Assembly (NCBI RefSeq): GCF_015356825.1
Contig: NZ_JAACYW010000045.1
Location: forward strand, 1 to 56,182
From: Catenulispora rubra
Lineage (GTDB): Bacteria > Actinomycetota > Actinomycetes > Streptomycetales > Catenulisporaceae
Length of the DNA: 56,182 nucleotides
Reading direction: 5' to 3'
Shown here: positions 32,800 to 41,197 of the stretch, in pieces
Position numbering within the stretch: position 1 is the first letter of the stretch
How the letters are laid out: each line of letters starts with the position of its first letter
The notes under the pieces: model-generated
Databases searched by the model: none
What the model was told of the DNA's origin: nothing
What the model saw: the letters and a program-made list of their open reading frames with translations, nothing else
Position numbers and translations under genes: made by a program

Positions 32800-34568
32800 G
32801 ATCCGCGTCGAAGGACCGGCCCGGCGTCCGCGTCAAGAACGGTCACTTTAAGGACGGCCATCTCAAGGACGGCCATCTCAAGGACGGCCGCTACAAGTGG
32901 ATCGCGCTGTCCAACACGACCCTCGGCGTGCTGATCTCGGCCGTCGACAGCTCGATCGTGATCATCTCGCTGCCCGCGATCTTCCGCGGCATCGGCCTGG
33001 ACCCGCTGGCCCCGGGCAACATCGGCTACCTGCTCTGGATGATCCTGGGCTACCTGCTGGTCTCTGCGGTGCTCGTGGTCGCCCTGGGCCGGCTCGGCGA
33101 CATGTTCGGCCGGGTCCGGATGTACAACATGGGCTTCGCGATCTTCGCCTGCGCCTCGCTCGCCCTGTCGGTCGACCCCTTGAAGGGCGGCAGCGGCGCG
33201 CTGTGGCTGATCGGGTTCCGCGTCGTCCAAGCCGTCGGCGGATCCATGCTGACCGCGAACTCCGCGGCCATTCTCACCGACGCCTTCCCGGCGCGGCAGC
33301 GCGGCATGGCGCTCGGCGTCAACCAGATCACGGCGCTCGCCGGGATGTTCCTCGGGCTGCTGGCCGGCGGGCTGCTGGCCGCGATCGACTGGCGCGCGGT
33401 GTTCTGGGTCAGCGTGCCGATCGGCGTGATCGGCACGATCTGGTCCTACCGCAGCCTGCGGGAGGTCGGCACCCGCAAGCCGGGACGGATCGACTGGGTC
33501 GGCAACGTCACCTTCACCGCCGGCGCCGGATCGCTGCTGGCCGCCGTCACTTACGGCATCCAGCCCTACGGAGGCCACTCGACGGGCTGGACGAATCCCT
33601 GGGTCCTGGGCGGGCTGGGCGGCGGGTTCCTGCTGCTGGTCGTGTTCTGCGTCGCCGAGACCCGGATCAGCGATCCGATGTTCAACCTTGGGCTGTTCCG
33701 CATCCGTGCCTTCGCCGCCGGGAACCTGGCGGCGCTCCTGATCGCGATCGCGCGCGGCGGATTGCAGTTCATGCTGATCATCTGGCTTCAGGGCATCTGG
33801 CTGCCGCTGCACGGCTACACCTTCGAGCGCACCCCACTGTGGGCCGGCATCTTCATGCTGCCGCTGACTGTCGGATTCCTCGTCGCCGGGCCGCTGTCCG
33901 GGTACCTGTCGGACCGGTTCGGCGCGCGCCTGTTCTCCACCAGCGGGCTGATATTGGTCGCCGCCGCGTTCATCGGCCTGCTGCTGTTGCCGGTGGACTT
34001 CCCGTATCCGGCGTTCGCGGCCCTGCTGCTGGTCAGCGGGATCGGCCAGGGGATGTTCTCGGCCCCGAACACCTCGGCGATCATGGGCAGCGTGCCGCCG
34101 GACCAGCGCGGGGTAGCGTCGGGGATGCGCGCGACGTTCCAGAACTCCGGCACCGCGCTGTCGATCGGCCTGTTCTTCTCCCTGATGATCACGGGCCTCG
34201 CGAGCACGCTGCCGCACACCCTGAACACCGGCCTCCAGGCGCAAGGCGTGCCGGCCGACACCGCCCACCAGGTCGCCTCGCTCCCGCCGGTGAGCACGCT
34301 GTTCGCCACGTTCCTCGGCAACAACCCGATCTCGCACCTGCTTGCCCCCAGCGGCGTCCTGCACACGCTGCCGGCCCGCAACGTCCAGACCCTGACCGGC
34401 AACCGGTTCTTCCCCGAACTCGTCTCCGGGCCCTTCCACCACGGACTGGTCATCGTCTTCAGCGCGGCCGCCGCGATGTCGCTGATCGGTGCGCTCGCCT
34501 CGGTGCTGCGCGGCCGGCATCACCAGGTTGGACCGGACCGGCCGGCCGCTTCGACGAAAGGACAGTGA
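32796..34568 (+). CDS. MFS exporter, DHA2 (14-TM) family
   Basis: A 590-aa multidrug-type exporter. Motif A is LGRLGDMFGRVRMYN, motif C lies around GVNQITALAGMFLGLLAGG, and the length fits the 14-helix DHA2 class. The N-terminus is unusual: HFKDGHLKDGHLKDGRYK comes from a 15-bp tandem repeat (about 32838-32892) placed just before TM1. The GTG start overlaps the MarR stop. It probably exports a toxic compound sensed by MarR, or a product of the hydrolase downstream. Confidence 0.93.
   Translation: MRSASKDRPGVRVKNGHFKDGHLKDGHLKDGRYKWIALSNTTLGVLISAVDSSIVIISLPAIFRGIGLDPLAPGNIGYLLWMILGYLLVSAVLVVALGRLGDMFGRVRMYNMGFAIFACASLALSVDPLKGGSGALWLIGFRVVQAVGGSMLTANSAAILTDAFPARQRGMALGVNQITALAGMFLGLLAGGLLAAIDWRAVFWVSVPIGVIGTIWSYRSLREVGTRKPGRIDWVGNVTFTAGAGSLLAAVTYGIQPYGGHSTGWTNPWVLGGLGGGFLLLVVFCVAETRISDPMFNLGLFRIRAFAAGNLAALLIAIARGGLQFMLIIWLQGIWLPLHGYTFERTPLWAGIFMLPLTVGFLVAGPLSGYLSDRFGARLFSTSGLILVAAAFIGLLLLPVDFPYPAFAALLLVSGIGQGMFSAPNTSAIMGSVPPDQRGVASGMRATFQNSGTALSIGLFFSLMITGLASTLPHTLNTGLQAQGVPADTAHQVASLPPVSTLFATFLGNNPISHLLAPSGVLHTLPARNVQTLTGNRFFPELVSGPFHHGLVIVFSAAAAMSLIGALASVLRGRHHQVGPDRPAASTKGQ
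32838..32892. repeat. 15-bp tandem repeat at the 5' end of the exporter gene
   Basis: About three and a half units of AAGGACGGCCATCTC encode KDGHL repeats at the cytoplasmic N-terminus of the DHA2 exporter. Confidence 0.8.
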
Positions 34569-34570
34569 AC

Positions 34571-35128
34571 GTGTCGGACACCGCCCTGCTCGTGATGGAC
34601 GTGCAGCGGGACATCGTGGACCGCTTCCCGGACGCCGACTACCTGCCGCGCCTCCGGAGCGCGATCGACGCCGCCCGGACGGCCGGCGTCCCGGTCATCT
34701 ACGTCGTGGTCGGGTTCCGCCCCGGCCACCCGGACGTCAGCCGGCGCAACAAGACCTTTGCCGCCGTGTCGCAGACCGGCCGCTTCGTCGAGGGCGATGT
34801 CAGTACCCAGATCCACCCGGATGTCGCACCGCTGCCCGGCGACGTCGTCGTCACGAAGAAGCGGGTGAGCGCCTTCGCCGGCAGCGACCTCGACGTCGTC
34901 CTCCGCGCCGGCGAGCTCCGGCACCTGGTGCTCACCGGCATCGCCACCAGCGGCGTCGTGCTGTCCACCTGCCGTCAGGCCGCTGACATGGACTACGAGC
35001 TCACCGTGCTGGCTGACGGCTGCCTCGACGGGGATCCGGAGGTGCACCGGGTGCTGACCGAGAAGCTGTTTCCGCGTCAGGCGGACGTCGTCACGGTCGA
35101 GGAGTGGGTTAAGACGCTCGGCGGGTGA
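34571..35128 (+). CDS. Cysteine hydrolase, isochorismatase family
   Basis: A 185-aa isochorismatase-like hydrolase. Catalytic Asp lies in LLVMDVQRDIVD, Lys in VVVTKKRVSAFAGSDLD, and Cys in GVVLSTCRQAADMDYELTV. GTG 34571 is chosen because AAAGGA lies 8 bases upstream; a GTG at 34565 overlaps the MFS stop. It is the third gene of the MarR operon. Substrates in this family include isochorismate, nicotinamide and N-carbamoyl compounds; this one cannot be assigned. Confidence 0.9.
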   Translation: MSDTALLVMDVQRDIVDRFPDADYLPRLRSAIDAARTAGVPVIYVVVGFRPGHPDVSRRNKTFAAVSQTGRFVEGDVSTQIHPDVAPLPGDVVVTKKRVSAFAGSDLDVVLRAGELRHLVLTGIATSGVVLSTCRQAADMDYELTVLADGCLDGDPEVHRVLTEKLFPRQADVVTVEEWVKTLGG

Positions 35129-35186
35129 GCGGCTGGAGCGGCGCGGACCGGTGCGTGTCGGGCATGGCGCTCAGCCGCCAGCCGAC
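35129..35186. other. Non-coding stretch before the pseudogene scar
   Basis: The 671 bases between the cysteine hydrolase (35128) and the chitinase (35800) hold two gene remnants (35187-35617) and the chitinase operators. Nothing further is recognised here or in 35618-35668. Confidence 0.5.
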
Positions 35187-35396
35187 TCAGCTCAGCTGCA
35201 CCGAGCGCGTCGAATTCCCCAGCACCATGCGGTCGATGGCGCTCACGGCGCTGCCGGTTTCGGCGGCGAGTTCCGGTTGCCGGAGGACGGCGAAGCTGTG
35301 CGTCATGAATCCCGAGCCGAGGACGAGGATGCCTTCGTTGCGCAGGGGGCGCAGGCGCGCGCCGTGGTCGAGGCCGCGGTCGGTGAATTCGTGCAC
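35187..35396 (-). pseudogene. Remnant of an extradiol (DODA/LigB-type) dioxygenase
   Basis: An open frame of 69 codons contains HEFTDRGLDHGA joined directly to RLRPLRNEGILVLGSGFMTH. In intact DODA-type dioxygenases these two segments (the metal-site DxGLDHG loop and the LRDEGVLxxGSGxxTH motif) are separated by some 30 residues. The fragment therefore has an internal deletion and lacks the N-terminal half and much of the C-terminus. It abuts a truncated MarR coding piece on the other strand, so the locus looks like a decayed MarR/dioxygenase pair. Confidence 0.65.
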
Positions 35397-35617
35397 CCGA
35401 CTGGGTCGTCCGCCGCCCCGACCCCGCCAACGGCCGGTACACCCTCGCCACCCTGACCGACGCCGGGCGGCAGAAGCTCGTGGAGAGCGCGCCGGAACAC
35501 GTTGCAGAGGTGAGGCGGCTCGTGTTCGATCCGCTCAGTGCAGCCCAGCGGCGCCAGCTCGGTGTGGCGCTTTCGCGCGTCGCGGCGACCGTTCGTCGGG
35601 AATTCGAAGCGGGGTGA
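35397..35617 (+). pseudogene. Remnant of a MarR-family regulator (C-terminal part only)
   Basis: The frame reading VVRRPDPANGRYTLATLTDAG, then ending VAATVRREFEAG and a stop at 35617, is the wing and C-terminal dimerisation helix of a MarR protein. The DNA-recognition helix and the start are missing, and a stop codon lies just upstream in frame. It faces the dioxygenase remnant head to head. MarR regulators are often divergent from such dioxygenase genes, so both pieces probably come from one former locus joined by a deletion near 35395. Confidence 0.7.
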
Positions 35618-35668
35618 GCCCGAAGGTCCGCCACGAGTGTGGCCGACCACGAGCTGCGCGCCGCTTCA

Positions 35669-35704
35669 TTGGTCTGTACCAATCTTGTGAATGGTCTTGA
35701 CCAA
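35669..35704 (+). promoter_or_regulatory. Two DasR-type (dre) operators before the chitinase gene
   Basis: TTGGTCTGTACCAA (35669-35682) and ATGGTCTTGACCAA (35691-35704) are two near-palindromes 22 bases apart. Both match the TGGTCTAGACCA dre consensus known from streptomycete chitinase promoters, and both are followed by TC. They suggest control by an N-acetylglucosamine-responsive DasR-like GntR regulator encoded elsewhere. Confidence 0.8.
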
Positions 35705-35799
35705 TCCGCTCCCCGCACGTACAAAGTGGACACCGGGCCGCCCCACGGGCTCGGCGAGATGCGCAATCCACCAGCACCTCTCCCCACTTTGGAGTGCTC

Positions 35800-37110
35800 A
35801 TGCGGATCGGAAAACGGAATCTTCGCGCAGCACTGACAGCCGGCTCGGCGTTCGGGCTGGCAGTCGGCGCGACAGCGATCGCGGTGGCCGCGGCTCCCGC
35901 CGCACAGGCCGCCACATGCGCCGCGGCGTGGAGCTCCACCGCCGTCTACACCGGCGGCCAGCAGGCCAGCGAGAACGGGACCAACTACACCGCCAACTGG
36001 TGGACGCAGGGCAATGACCCGGCGACCAACAACGGCGGATCCGGCTCCGGACAACCGTGGACGTCCAACGGCGCCTGCACCGGCGGCGGCACCACCGGCG
36101 GCGGAACCGGTGGCGGCACGACCGGTGGCGGCACCGGCGGAACCGGCGGCGGGACGGGTGGGGTCAGCGGTCTGCTGCTCAGCCCGTACAAGGACGTCAC
36201 CGTCAACATGAACTGGAACACCGACCAGATGCAGTCGGCCGTGACCGGGTCCGCCCTGCCGGTGGTGGGTTCCGGGAGCCTGGTGTCGCAGTACATCCCG
36301 AACCTGCCCGCGATCACCCTCGCGTTCGCCACCGGCTCCTGCGGCAGCGAGACCTGGGGCGGTGTCCCGGCTGCCGGCTTCGCCTCGGAGAACGTGGCCC
36401 AACTGCACGCCGCCAACCTGAACTACGTCGTGTCGACCGGAGGTGCGGCTGGGACCTTCACCTGCGCCTCGACGGCTGGCATGGACTCCTTCATCGCCCG
36501 CTACGCCAGCCCCAACATGGTCGGCGTCGACTTCGACATCGAAGGCGGCCAGAGCCAGTCGGACATCCAGAACCTCGTCAACTCCGCCGTCGGAGCACAG
36601 GCGCAGTACCCGAACCTCCAGTTCTCCTTCACGCTCGCCACACTGGGTGCCTCCGACGGCAGCTACGGCGGCGTGAACTCGCTCGGCGACCAGGTCGTCC
36701 GGGCGGTGCGCGGCTCCAGCCTGAACCACTACGTCATCAACCTGATGACCATGGACTACGGCAGCGGGTCCAGCAGCGTGTGCGTCGTCTCAGGCGGCAG
36801 TTGCCAGATGGCCCAGTCGGCGATCCAGGCGGTCAAGAACCTCGAGCACACCTACGGGATCCCGGCCAGCAAGATAGCCGTCACGCCGATGATCGGCATG
36901 AACGACGCCACCAGTGAGATCTTCACAGTCGCCGACGTGAACACTCTGTCGTCGTACGCGGTCAACAACGGCCTGGCCGGGCTGCACTTCTGGTCACTGG
37001 ACCGGGACACGCCCTGCTCGAACACCTACGCGTCCCCCACCTGCAACTCCGTCCCCAGCACGTCAGCGCTGCAATACACCAAGCAGTTCATGAGCGACAC
37101 CGGGCACTGA
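35800..37110 (+). CDS. Secreted chitinase: CBM5/12 plus GH18
   Basis: A 436-aa secreted enzyme. Residues 1 to about 38 form a signal peptide ending AAPAAQA. Then comes a CBM5/12 chitin-binding module (AAWSSTAVYTGGQQASENG and YTANWWTQGNDP), a Gly/Thr-rich linker, and a GH18 catalytic domain with the active-site strand GVDFDIEGG, catalytic Glu248. It hydrolyses chitin outside the cell. ATG 35800 is preferred over GTG 35794 because GGAG lies 5 bases upstream. Two dre-like sites and a strong terminator frame it as a single-gene unit. Confidence 0.95.
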   Translation: MRIGKRNLRAALTAGSAFGLAVGATAIAVAAAPAAQAATCAAAWSSTAVYTGGQQASENGTNYTANWWTQGNDPATNNGGSGSGQPWTSNGACTGGGTTGGGTGGGTTGGGTGGTGGGTGGVSGLLLSPYKDVTVNMNWNTDQMQSAVTGSALPVVGSGSLVSQYIPNLPAITLAFATGSCGSETWGGVPAAGFASENVAQLHAANLNYVVSTGGAAGTFTCASTAGMDSFIARYASPNMVGVDFDIEGGQSQSDIQNLVNSAVGAQAQYPNLQFSFTLATLGASDGSYGGVNSLGDQVVRAVRGSSLNHYVINLMTMDYGSGSSSVCVVSGGSCQMAQSAIQAVKNLEHTYGIPASKIAVTPMIGMNDATSEIFTVADVNTLSSYAVNNGLAGLHFWSLDRDTPCSNTYASPTCNSVPSTSALQYTKQFMSDTGH

Positions 37111-37122
37111 CGCAGAACCCAG

Positions 37123-37154
37123 AGCGGGCCGCGCGAGCTTTCGCGCGGCCCGCT
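37123..37154 (+). terminator. Terminator after the chitinase gene
   Basis: A perfect 14-bp stem, AGCGGGCCGCGCGA with its complement, and a GCTT loop, 12 bases after the stop. Confidence 0.85.
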
Positions 37155-37229
37155 TAATCATTCGGGGACGTGGTCGACCCCAGGGAGTACGATTTAGCTT
37201 CTATCACTGTGTCGGCCGGGGGGCTTGAA

Positions 37230-37604
37230 ATGGCAGAGTCGAAGATCCGCTTGCCCGGCCTTTCCAGGGCCGATGCTTTGGAGCTCACTGAGTTCGTCGA
37301 CCGCTCCGTGACCTCTTATGAAGAAGAGGCGGTACCCGAAGGAGAATTCGGAGACCTCGGTCTGGTGACGGCGGGGGTACTGCTCTCAGTCCCGGTGCTC
37401 CGAGGACTCATCGCCTATCTCGCGTATCGGCACCGCGGAAAGACGTTCGAGCAGATCATCGAGATCGAGCGCCCGGACGGCTCGCGCGTACGGACGACCG
37501 TCAAGTGGCGCGACACCTCAGCCGACCCCGTCGACGTCTCGCTGGCCAAGGAACTGGCGTCGGCGACGGGAATCCCCTACGACAAGATCGTGGGCTCGGG
37601 GTGA
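37230..37604 (+). CDS. Small one-TM-segment protein, EACC1-like (putative conflict-system component)
   Basis: A 124-aa protein I cannot assign firmly. It has an acidic N-terminal part (about 1-45, EEEAVPEGEFGDLG), one hydrophobic segment (about 46-66, VTAGVLLSVPVLRGLIAYLAY) and a C-terminal strand-rich part with IIEIERPDGSRVRTTVKW. This layout resembles the 'effector-associated constant component' EACC1 of actinobacterial NTP-dependent conflict systems. ATG 37230 has a GGGGGG stretch 6 bases upstream; an upstream GTG at 37170 is less likely. Its stop overlaps the next start (GTGA), so the two products probably work together. The EACC1 resemblance is by eye and not tested. Confidence 0.7.
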   Translation: MAESKIRLPGLSRADALELTEFVDRSVTSYEEEAVPEGEFGDLGLVTAGVLLSVPVLRGLIAYLAYRHRGKTFEQIIEIERPDGSRVRTTVKWRDTSADPVDVSLAKELASATGIPYDKIVGSG

Positions 37605-39406
37605 GCGGTCAAGACCACTTCGGCTCCCCGTCGGGGAGTAGGAGCTTCGTCAACCCGGTCACGAACCTCAGCGTCATCACTTCTTTCCGGCCGGGTGAGC
37701 ACTTGCCGGGGCTGATCAACGGTTCCCTGCCTTCTGAGTGTCTGCCCGCCTTGCTGCACGAGGCGACGCATCATTGGTGCTTCATGCACACCGCCGGCGC
37801 CGCGTTGGCGCTGATGTATCAACGGTGTGCAGCCGACGCGGACATGTGGGAGGCCGATCCGGCCGCAGGCGCCGTGGCAGGTCGTCGTCTCGTCGGCGCC
37901 ATGATGCGTTTTGAGGCGTTCATGGCGCTGCAGCGCTCTCTCGCCGAGGGTCTGGCTCTGTTCGCCGAGTTCGATCTCTTCTCTGGCGGAGAGCTTGCGC
38001 GGATGTCTCCGGTCATGTCCCTCGTAGCCGGCCGTTTCGGCCCGCGGGCTCAGGTCGCCGACCAGCCCACCGAAACGCGCGACCGCATCGAACGCGACCT
38101 CGTGGCGGGTGTGCTGGGTGCGGCCCGCTGCGGTCGGCCGATGCTGGAGCGCAAGACGAACCTGCTGGCCCAGCCGCTGGATCCGACAGGTGGCGGCTAC
38201 CTTCCCGGGTATCTCCTGGTCAAGATGCTGTGGAGCGCGGCGCTCGGCAACGACGCCCGGTTCAACGACCCCGAGTTGTTCTTCGCCTATCTGACGGTCT
38301 ACGTCTACACCGATCTCGGATTGATGGCGCACCTGCTCGACGACGACACCGACCCGCTTCTGTCCGTCGACCGGTTGATCAAGTACTTCATCGATCGGCT
38401 GGTCGGATTCGCGACCTCGGACCACGGCACCAGCCTCGACGAGTACCTGGCATCCCGAGCGGACACGCTGACCTACGGAACCATTGAGGAGTGGGCTCGT
38501 ACGGGCAACATTCGTTGGCACACCGACGCGGAGCTCGCTTCGGTAGGCGCCGATCGGTTGGCCGAGATCCTCACGGCGGACGTGAGCGCCGACGATCTCG
38601 TCGCGGACGAGGACGCCAACCAGGCGGTCATCCTGGCCAGGATCATGCTGCTCCGGAGAGGCGAGCTCCATCTCGGCTCCGCGCCGGTCACCGTCACCGT
38701 CGACGATCGCCATCACGTGAGCGTGTCCGAAGGCGGGCGGGTCCTGCTCGAAAGCGACAATGTTTCGGGAGATCTGCGCGGCTCGATCCACGAGGGGCAG
38801 CTGGAGACCTATCTCAATATGAGCACCGGATCCACGGCGATAGCCGTGGCCTTCGGAGGGGACAAGGTGGCCGGCTGGTTCTCCGCTGATGCGCCGAGCG
38901 ACTGGATGGACGACTTCCTGCGGTACCGCCGAAATCTGCCCGAGGCGATACGGGCAGCGGAGGCGCTCCAGACGCGTCTTAAGACATCGGTGCGCCAGGC
39001 CGCTGCCATCCTCTTCCCGCTTGAGATAGCGCATGACCGTGCGGAGGAGGCGACCTGGAGTTTCGTCCATCTGGCTCTCGGCCTGCTCGCGGCTCTGGGG
39101 CTCGGTGAGGCGGCGGAGCCGGGACGGATAGCCGGGATGCGCGCGGCGCTGGAGTCCGACGGGTTCGTCGGCGTGTTGCTGAAAGTGCGCTACGTCCGTG
39201 CCTTGGCGTGGGCGAATGCGCACGCCGCGGCAGGCGTGCTCGGAGATCCGGAAAACGCCAACCGCCTGTTCGCGGAGCACCGGGACTTCCACGGCGTGTC
39301 GGAGACCTTCGAAGCAGTGCTCGGCATGTTCCACCGCCTGGGGATCGAGGCCCTTGCCGTTCCGCTTTTCGACGTCGTCGGCGGTTGGCCTGTCTTCGTC
39401 GTGTGA
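37601..39406 (+). CDS. Large hypothetical protein with HExxH (gluzincin-like) motif
   Basis: A 601-aa protein with no family I can name. The region near residue 53 reads ALLHEATHHWCF, a zinc-protease type HExxH, and a third ligand candidate, Glu116, lies in SLAEGLALFAE about 60 residues later, the order expected for gluzincins. No signal peptide is seen, so the protein is probably cytosolic or tethered by its partner. The rest is helical, without recognised domains. The GTG start overlaps the stop of the small EACC1-like gene. The pair sits alone after a terminator and is convergent with an unknown gene, a typical setting for a defence or toxin cassette. Codon choice looks less extreme in GC than that of its neighbours. 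Confidence 0.75.
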   Translation: MSGQDHFGSPSGSRSFVNPVTNLSVITSFRPGEHLPGLINGSLPSECLPALLHEATHHWCFMHTAGAALALMYQRCAADADMWEADPAAGAVAGRRLVGAMMRFEAFMALQRSLAEGLALFAEFDLFSGGELARMSPVMSLVAGRFGPRAQVADQPTETRDRIERDLVAGVLGAARCGRPMLERKTNLLAQPLDPTGGGYLPGYLLVKMLWSAALGNDARFNDPELFFAYLTVYVYTDLGLMAHLLDDDTDPLLSVDRLIKYFIDRLVGFATSDHGTSLDEYLASRADTLTYGTIEEWARTGNIRWHTDAELASVGADRLAEILTADVSADDLVADEDANQAVILARIMLLRRGELHLGSAPVTVTVDDRHHVSVSEGGRVLLESDNVSGDLRGSIHEGQLETYLNMSTGSTAIAVAFGGDKVAGWFSADAPSDWMDDFLRYRRNLPEAIRAAEALQTRLKTSVRQAAAILFPLEIAHDRAEEATWSFVHLALGLLAALGLGEAAEPGRIAGMRAALESDGFVGVLLKVRYVRALAWANAHAAAGVLGDPENANRLFAEHRDFHGVSETFEAVLGMFHRLGIEALAVPLFDVVGGWPVFVV

Positions 39407-39423
39407 GCGTTCGTTCGCCGATG

Positions 39424-40023
39424 CTACCGATCAAGCATCCGATCGATGTGCTCCGGCTCGAAGCCGTATGTCATGGCCTCCAGCAGCGCGTCTATCCGGT
39501 ACAGGTCGTTGGATCGTCCGAGGACACGCCCGATGGTCCGCGATCCGGCGGCCGCCTCGACGCCCTCTGCGATGGTGGCCACCGTGCCTTCGATGACCCG
39601 GACCACGGCGTGCCTGATTTCGGCCGGACTCGCGCGGTGGGACAGAACTGTCGCCAGGCAGCCCTTTTTGACGCCGTCGTGCGGATCGGTGACACGCGTG
39701 AGCCCGAGATCCGACAGATCGCCGTTCTGCCCGCGCAGATAGACGACCACGAAGTTGTGCCAATGATCGGCCAGCTCCTGGCCGATCGTTTCGACGGGAG
39801 CACGGACCATCTCGTCCAGCATCGCGTCGAACGTGTCGCCACAGCATGCGGCCAGGTACGAGATGGTCGAGGTGATGGGAATCCGGTAGAGCGCGAAGGC
39901 CGGCAGGCCGGAGCCTGTAGCCCATTCGATCTCATCGAGCCCGCGGTCCGGCCAGAGCTTCAACGGCCCGTAGAAAAGCTGGCCCCCGTCGCGACCGAGC
40001 TGGTGATCCACGAACAACCGCAT
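39424..40023 (-). CDS. Hypothetical protein
   Basis: A 199-aa protein of unknown function. It contains GPLKLWPDRGLDEIEWATGSG near the N-terminus, a central stretch with HWHNFVVVYLRGQNGDL, and an Ile/Val/Ala-rich helix near the C-terminus (RVIEGTVATIAEGVEAAAG). No catalytic motif is recognised. ATG 40023 has GAGGGG upstream; an in-frame ATG at 40065 would add MKPLPYCWCEGWRV, whose codons are atypical. It is convergent with the HExxH gene, with 17 bases between their stops, and may belong to the same cassette. Confidence 0.6.
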   Translation of the reverse strand: MRLFVDHQLGRDGGQLFYGPLKLWPDRGLDEIEWATGSGLPAFALYRIPITSTISYLAACCGDTFDAMLDEMVRAPVETIGQELADHWHNFVVVYLRGQNGDLSDLGLTRVTDPHDGVKKGCLATVLSHRASPAEIRHAVVRVIEGTVATIAEGVEAAAGSRTIGRVLGRSNDLYRIDALLEAMTYGFEPEHIDRMLDR

Positions 40024-40240
40024 GACCCGCCACCCCTCGCACCAGCAGTAGGGCAATGGCTTCATCGTACGCGCGACATCGGGCTCTGATGAGGCAGGAA
40101 ACCCCTGTCCTGCTCCCTGTCCTACCAACGTGCTCGACATCCCCGATCCGGACGAGACCGCCGAGACCGCCGAGGTCCTTGGGCTGCCGGTCATTGATCG
40201 TGTCAACGTTCGTGGTTTGGTGGAGCCGACACATCCGCGC
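40024..40240. other. Gap with no recognised gene
   Basis: No convincing coding sequence was seen between the hypothetical gene and the sigma factor. A short GAGACCGCC tandem duplication lies at about 40154-40171. Confidence 0.5.
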
Positions 40241-41197
40241 CTATTCGCTCCGGGCGTTCTTCGCCCCGCTCTCATGGCGGGCCTGCTTGACCTCGCGGGC
40301 CAGGGTCCACGGGTCCGCGAGCGGGCCCAGGTGGCCGAGCTTGTCGGGGTTGACCACCGAGCGGATCATCTGGATCCGGCCGTCGAGCACGTCGAGGACC
40401 AGCGTGCCGGCCACGTTGCCGTCCCGGTCGCGCAGGATGGCACCCGGCTGGCCGTTCACTTCGTGCGGTTCCACGCGGGCGATGCGGGAGATCGCGGGGA
40501 AGACCCCGGCGAGCAGCCGGGCCACGTTGTCGGCGCCGATGACGCTGCGCGCGAGCGCGGGCGCCTTGCCGCCGGCGTCGCCGACCAGCTGGACGTCCGC
40601 GGCCAGCAGGTCCCTAAGCGCGCCGACATCGCCGTCCCGCAGGGCGTCGAAGAACCGTGCGGACAGTTCCTCGCGCTCCTTCTGGTCCGCTTCGAAGCGG
40701 GGGCGGCCCAGGTCCATGTGCCGGCGCGCCCGCACCGCGAGCTGGCGGCACGCCGCCTCCGAGCGTCCGACGGAGTTCGCGATTTCGGGGAAGCCGAACC
40801 CGAACACCTCCCGCAGCACGAACACCGCCCGCTCCAGCGGGGACAGCCGCTCCAGCAGCAGCAAGGCCGCCATGGACACCGAGTCCGCCAGCTCCGCCGA
40901 ACGCTCAGGGTCCTGATATGGGTCGGACAGCAAAGGCTCGGGGAACCAGGGCCCGACGTACGCCTCCCGCCGCACCCGGGCCGAACGCAGCACGTCGATC
41001 GAGGCCCGCGTGACCAGAGCGGACAGGAACGCCTTGGTCGAGGTGGGCACCGTCGCCGAGGCCATGTAGCGCAGCCAGGTGTCCTGGACCGTGTCCTCGG
41101 CCTCGGTCACGCTGCCCAGGATCCGGTAGGCGATGGAGAACAGCAGCGGCCGAAGCTCCTGGAACTCCTCGGCCCGCGCTGTGGCGGAGGTGCTCAC
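40241..41197 (-). CDS. ECF41-type RNA polymerase sigma factor
   Basis: A 318-aa extracytoplasmic-function sigma factor. Sigma region 2 is FSIAYRILGSVTEAEDTVQD, followed by WFPEPLL (the linker motif of ECF41), and region 4 is RLSPLERAVFVLREVFGF. A C-terminal SnoaL-like domain carries the DAGGKAPAL and NPDKLGHL motifs that in ECF41 act as a built-in regulator in place of an anti-sigma factor. The GTG start overlaps the stop of the epimerase gene (GTGA). A sequence matching the ECF41 promoter lies before the epimerase, so the pair is probably autoregulated. Confidence 0.93.
   Translation of the reverse strand: MSTSATARAEEFQELRPLLFSIAYRILGSVTEAEDTVQDTWLRYMASATVPTSTKAFLSALVTRASIDVLRSARVRREAYVGPWFPEPLLSDPYQDPERSAELADSVSMAALLLLERLSPLERAVFVLREVFGFGFPEIANSVGRSEAACRQLAVRARRHMDLGRPRFEADQKEREELSARFFDALRDGDVGALRDLLAADVQLVGDAGGKAPALARSVIGADNVARLLAGVFPAISRIARVEPHEVNGQPGAILRDRDGNVAGTLVLDVLDGRIQMIRSVVNPDKLGHLGPLADPWTLAREVKQARHESGAKNARSE

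Noticed and set aside
35303..35650. A 115-codon minus-strand frame in the pseudogene scar
   Set aside because: It conflicts with the MarR-like plus-strand frame and shows no family pattern.
37577..39334. Minus-strand 585-codon frame opposite the HExxH gene
   Set aside because: It is composed of shadow sequence with many His/Arg/Gln and no start context. The plus-strand frame is coupled to the small gene by GTGA and has the HExxH motif.
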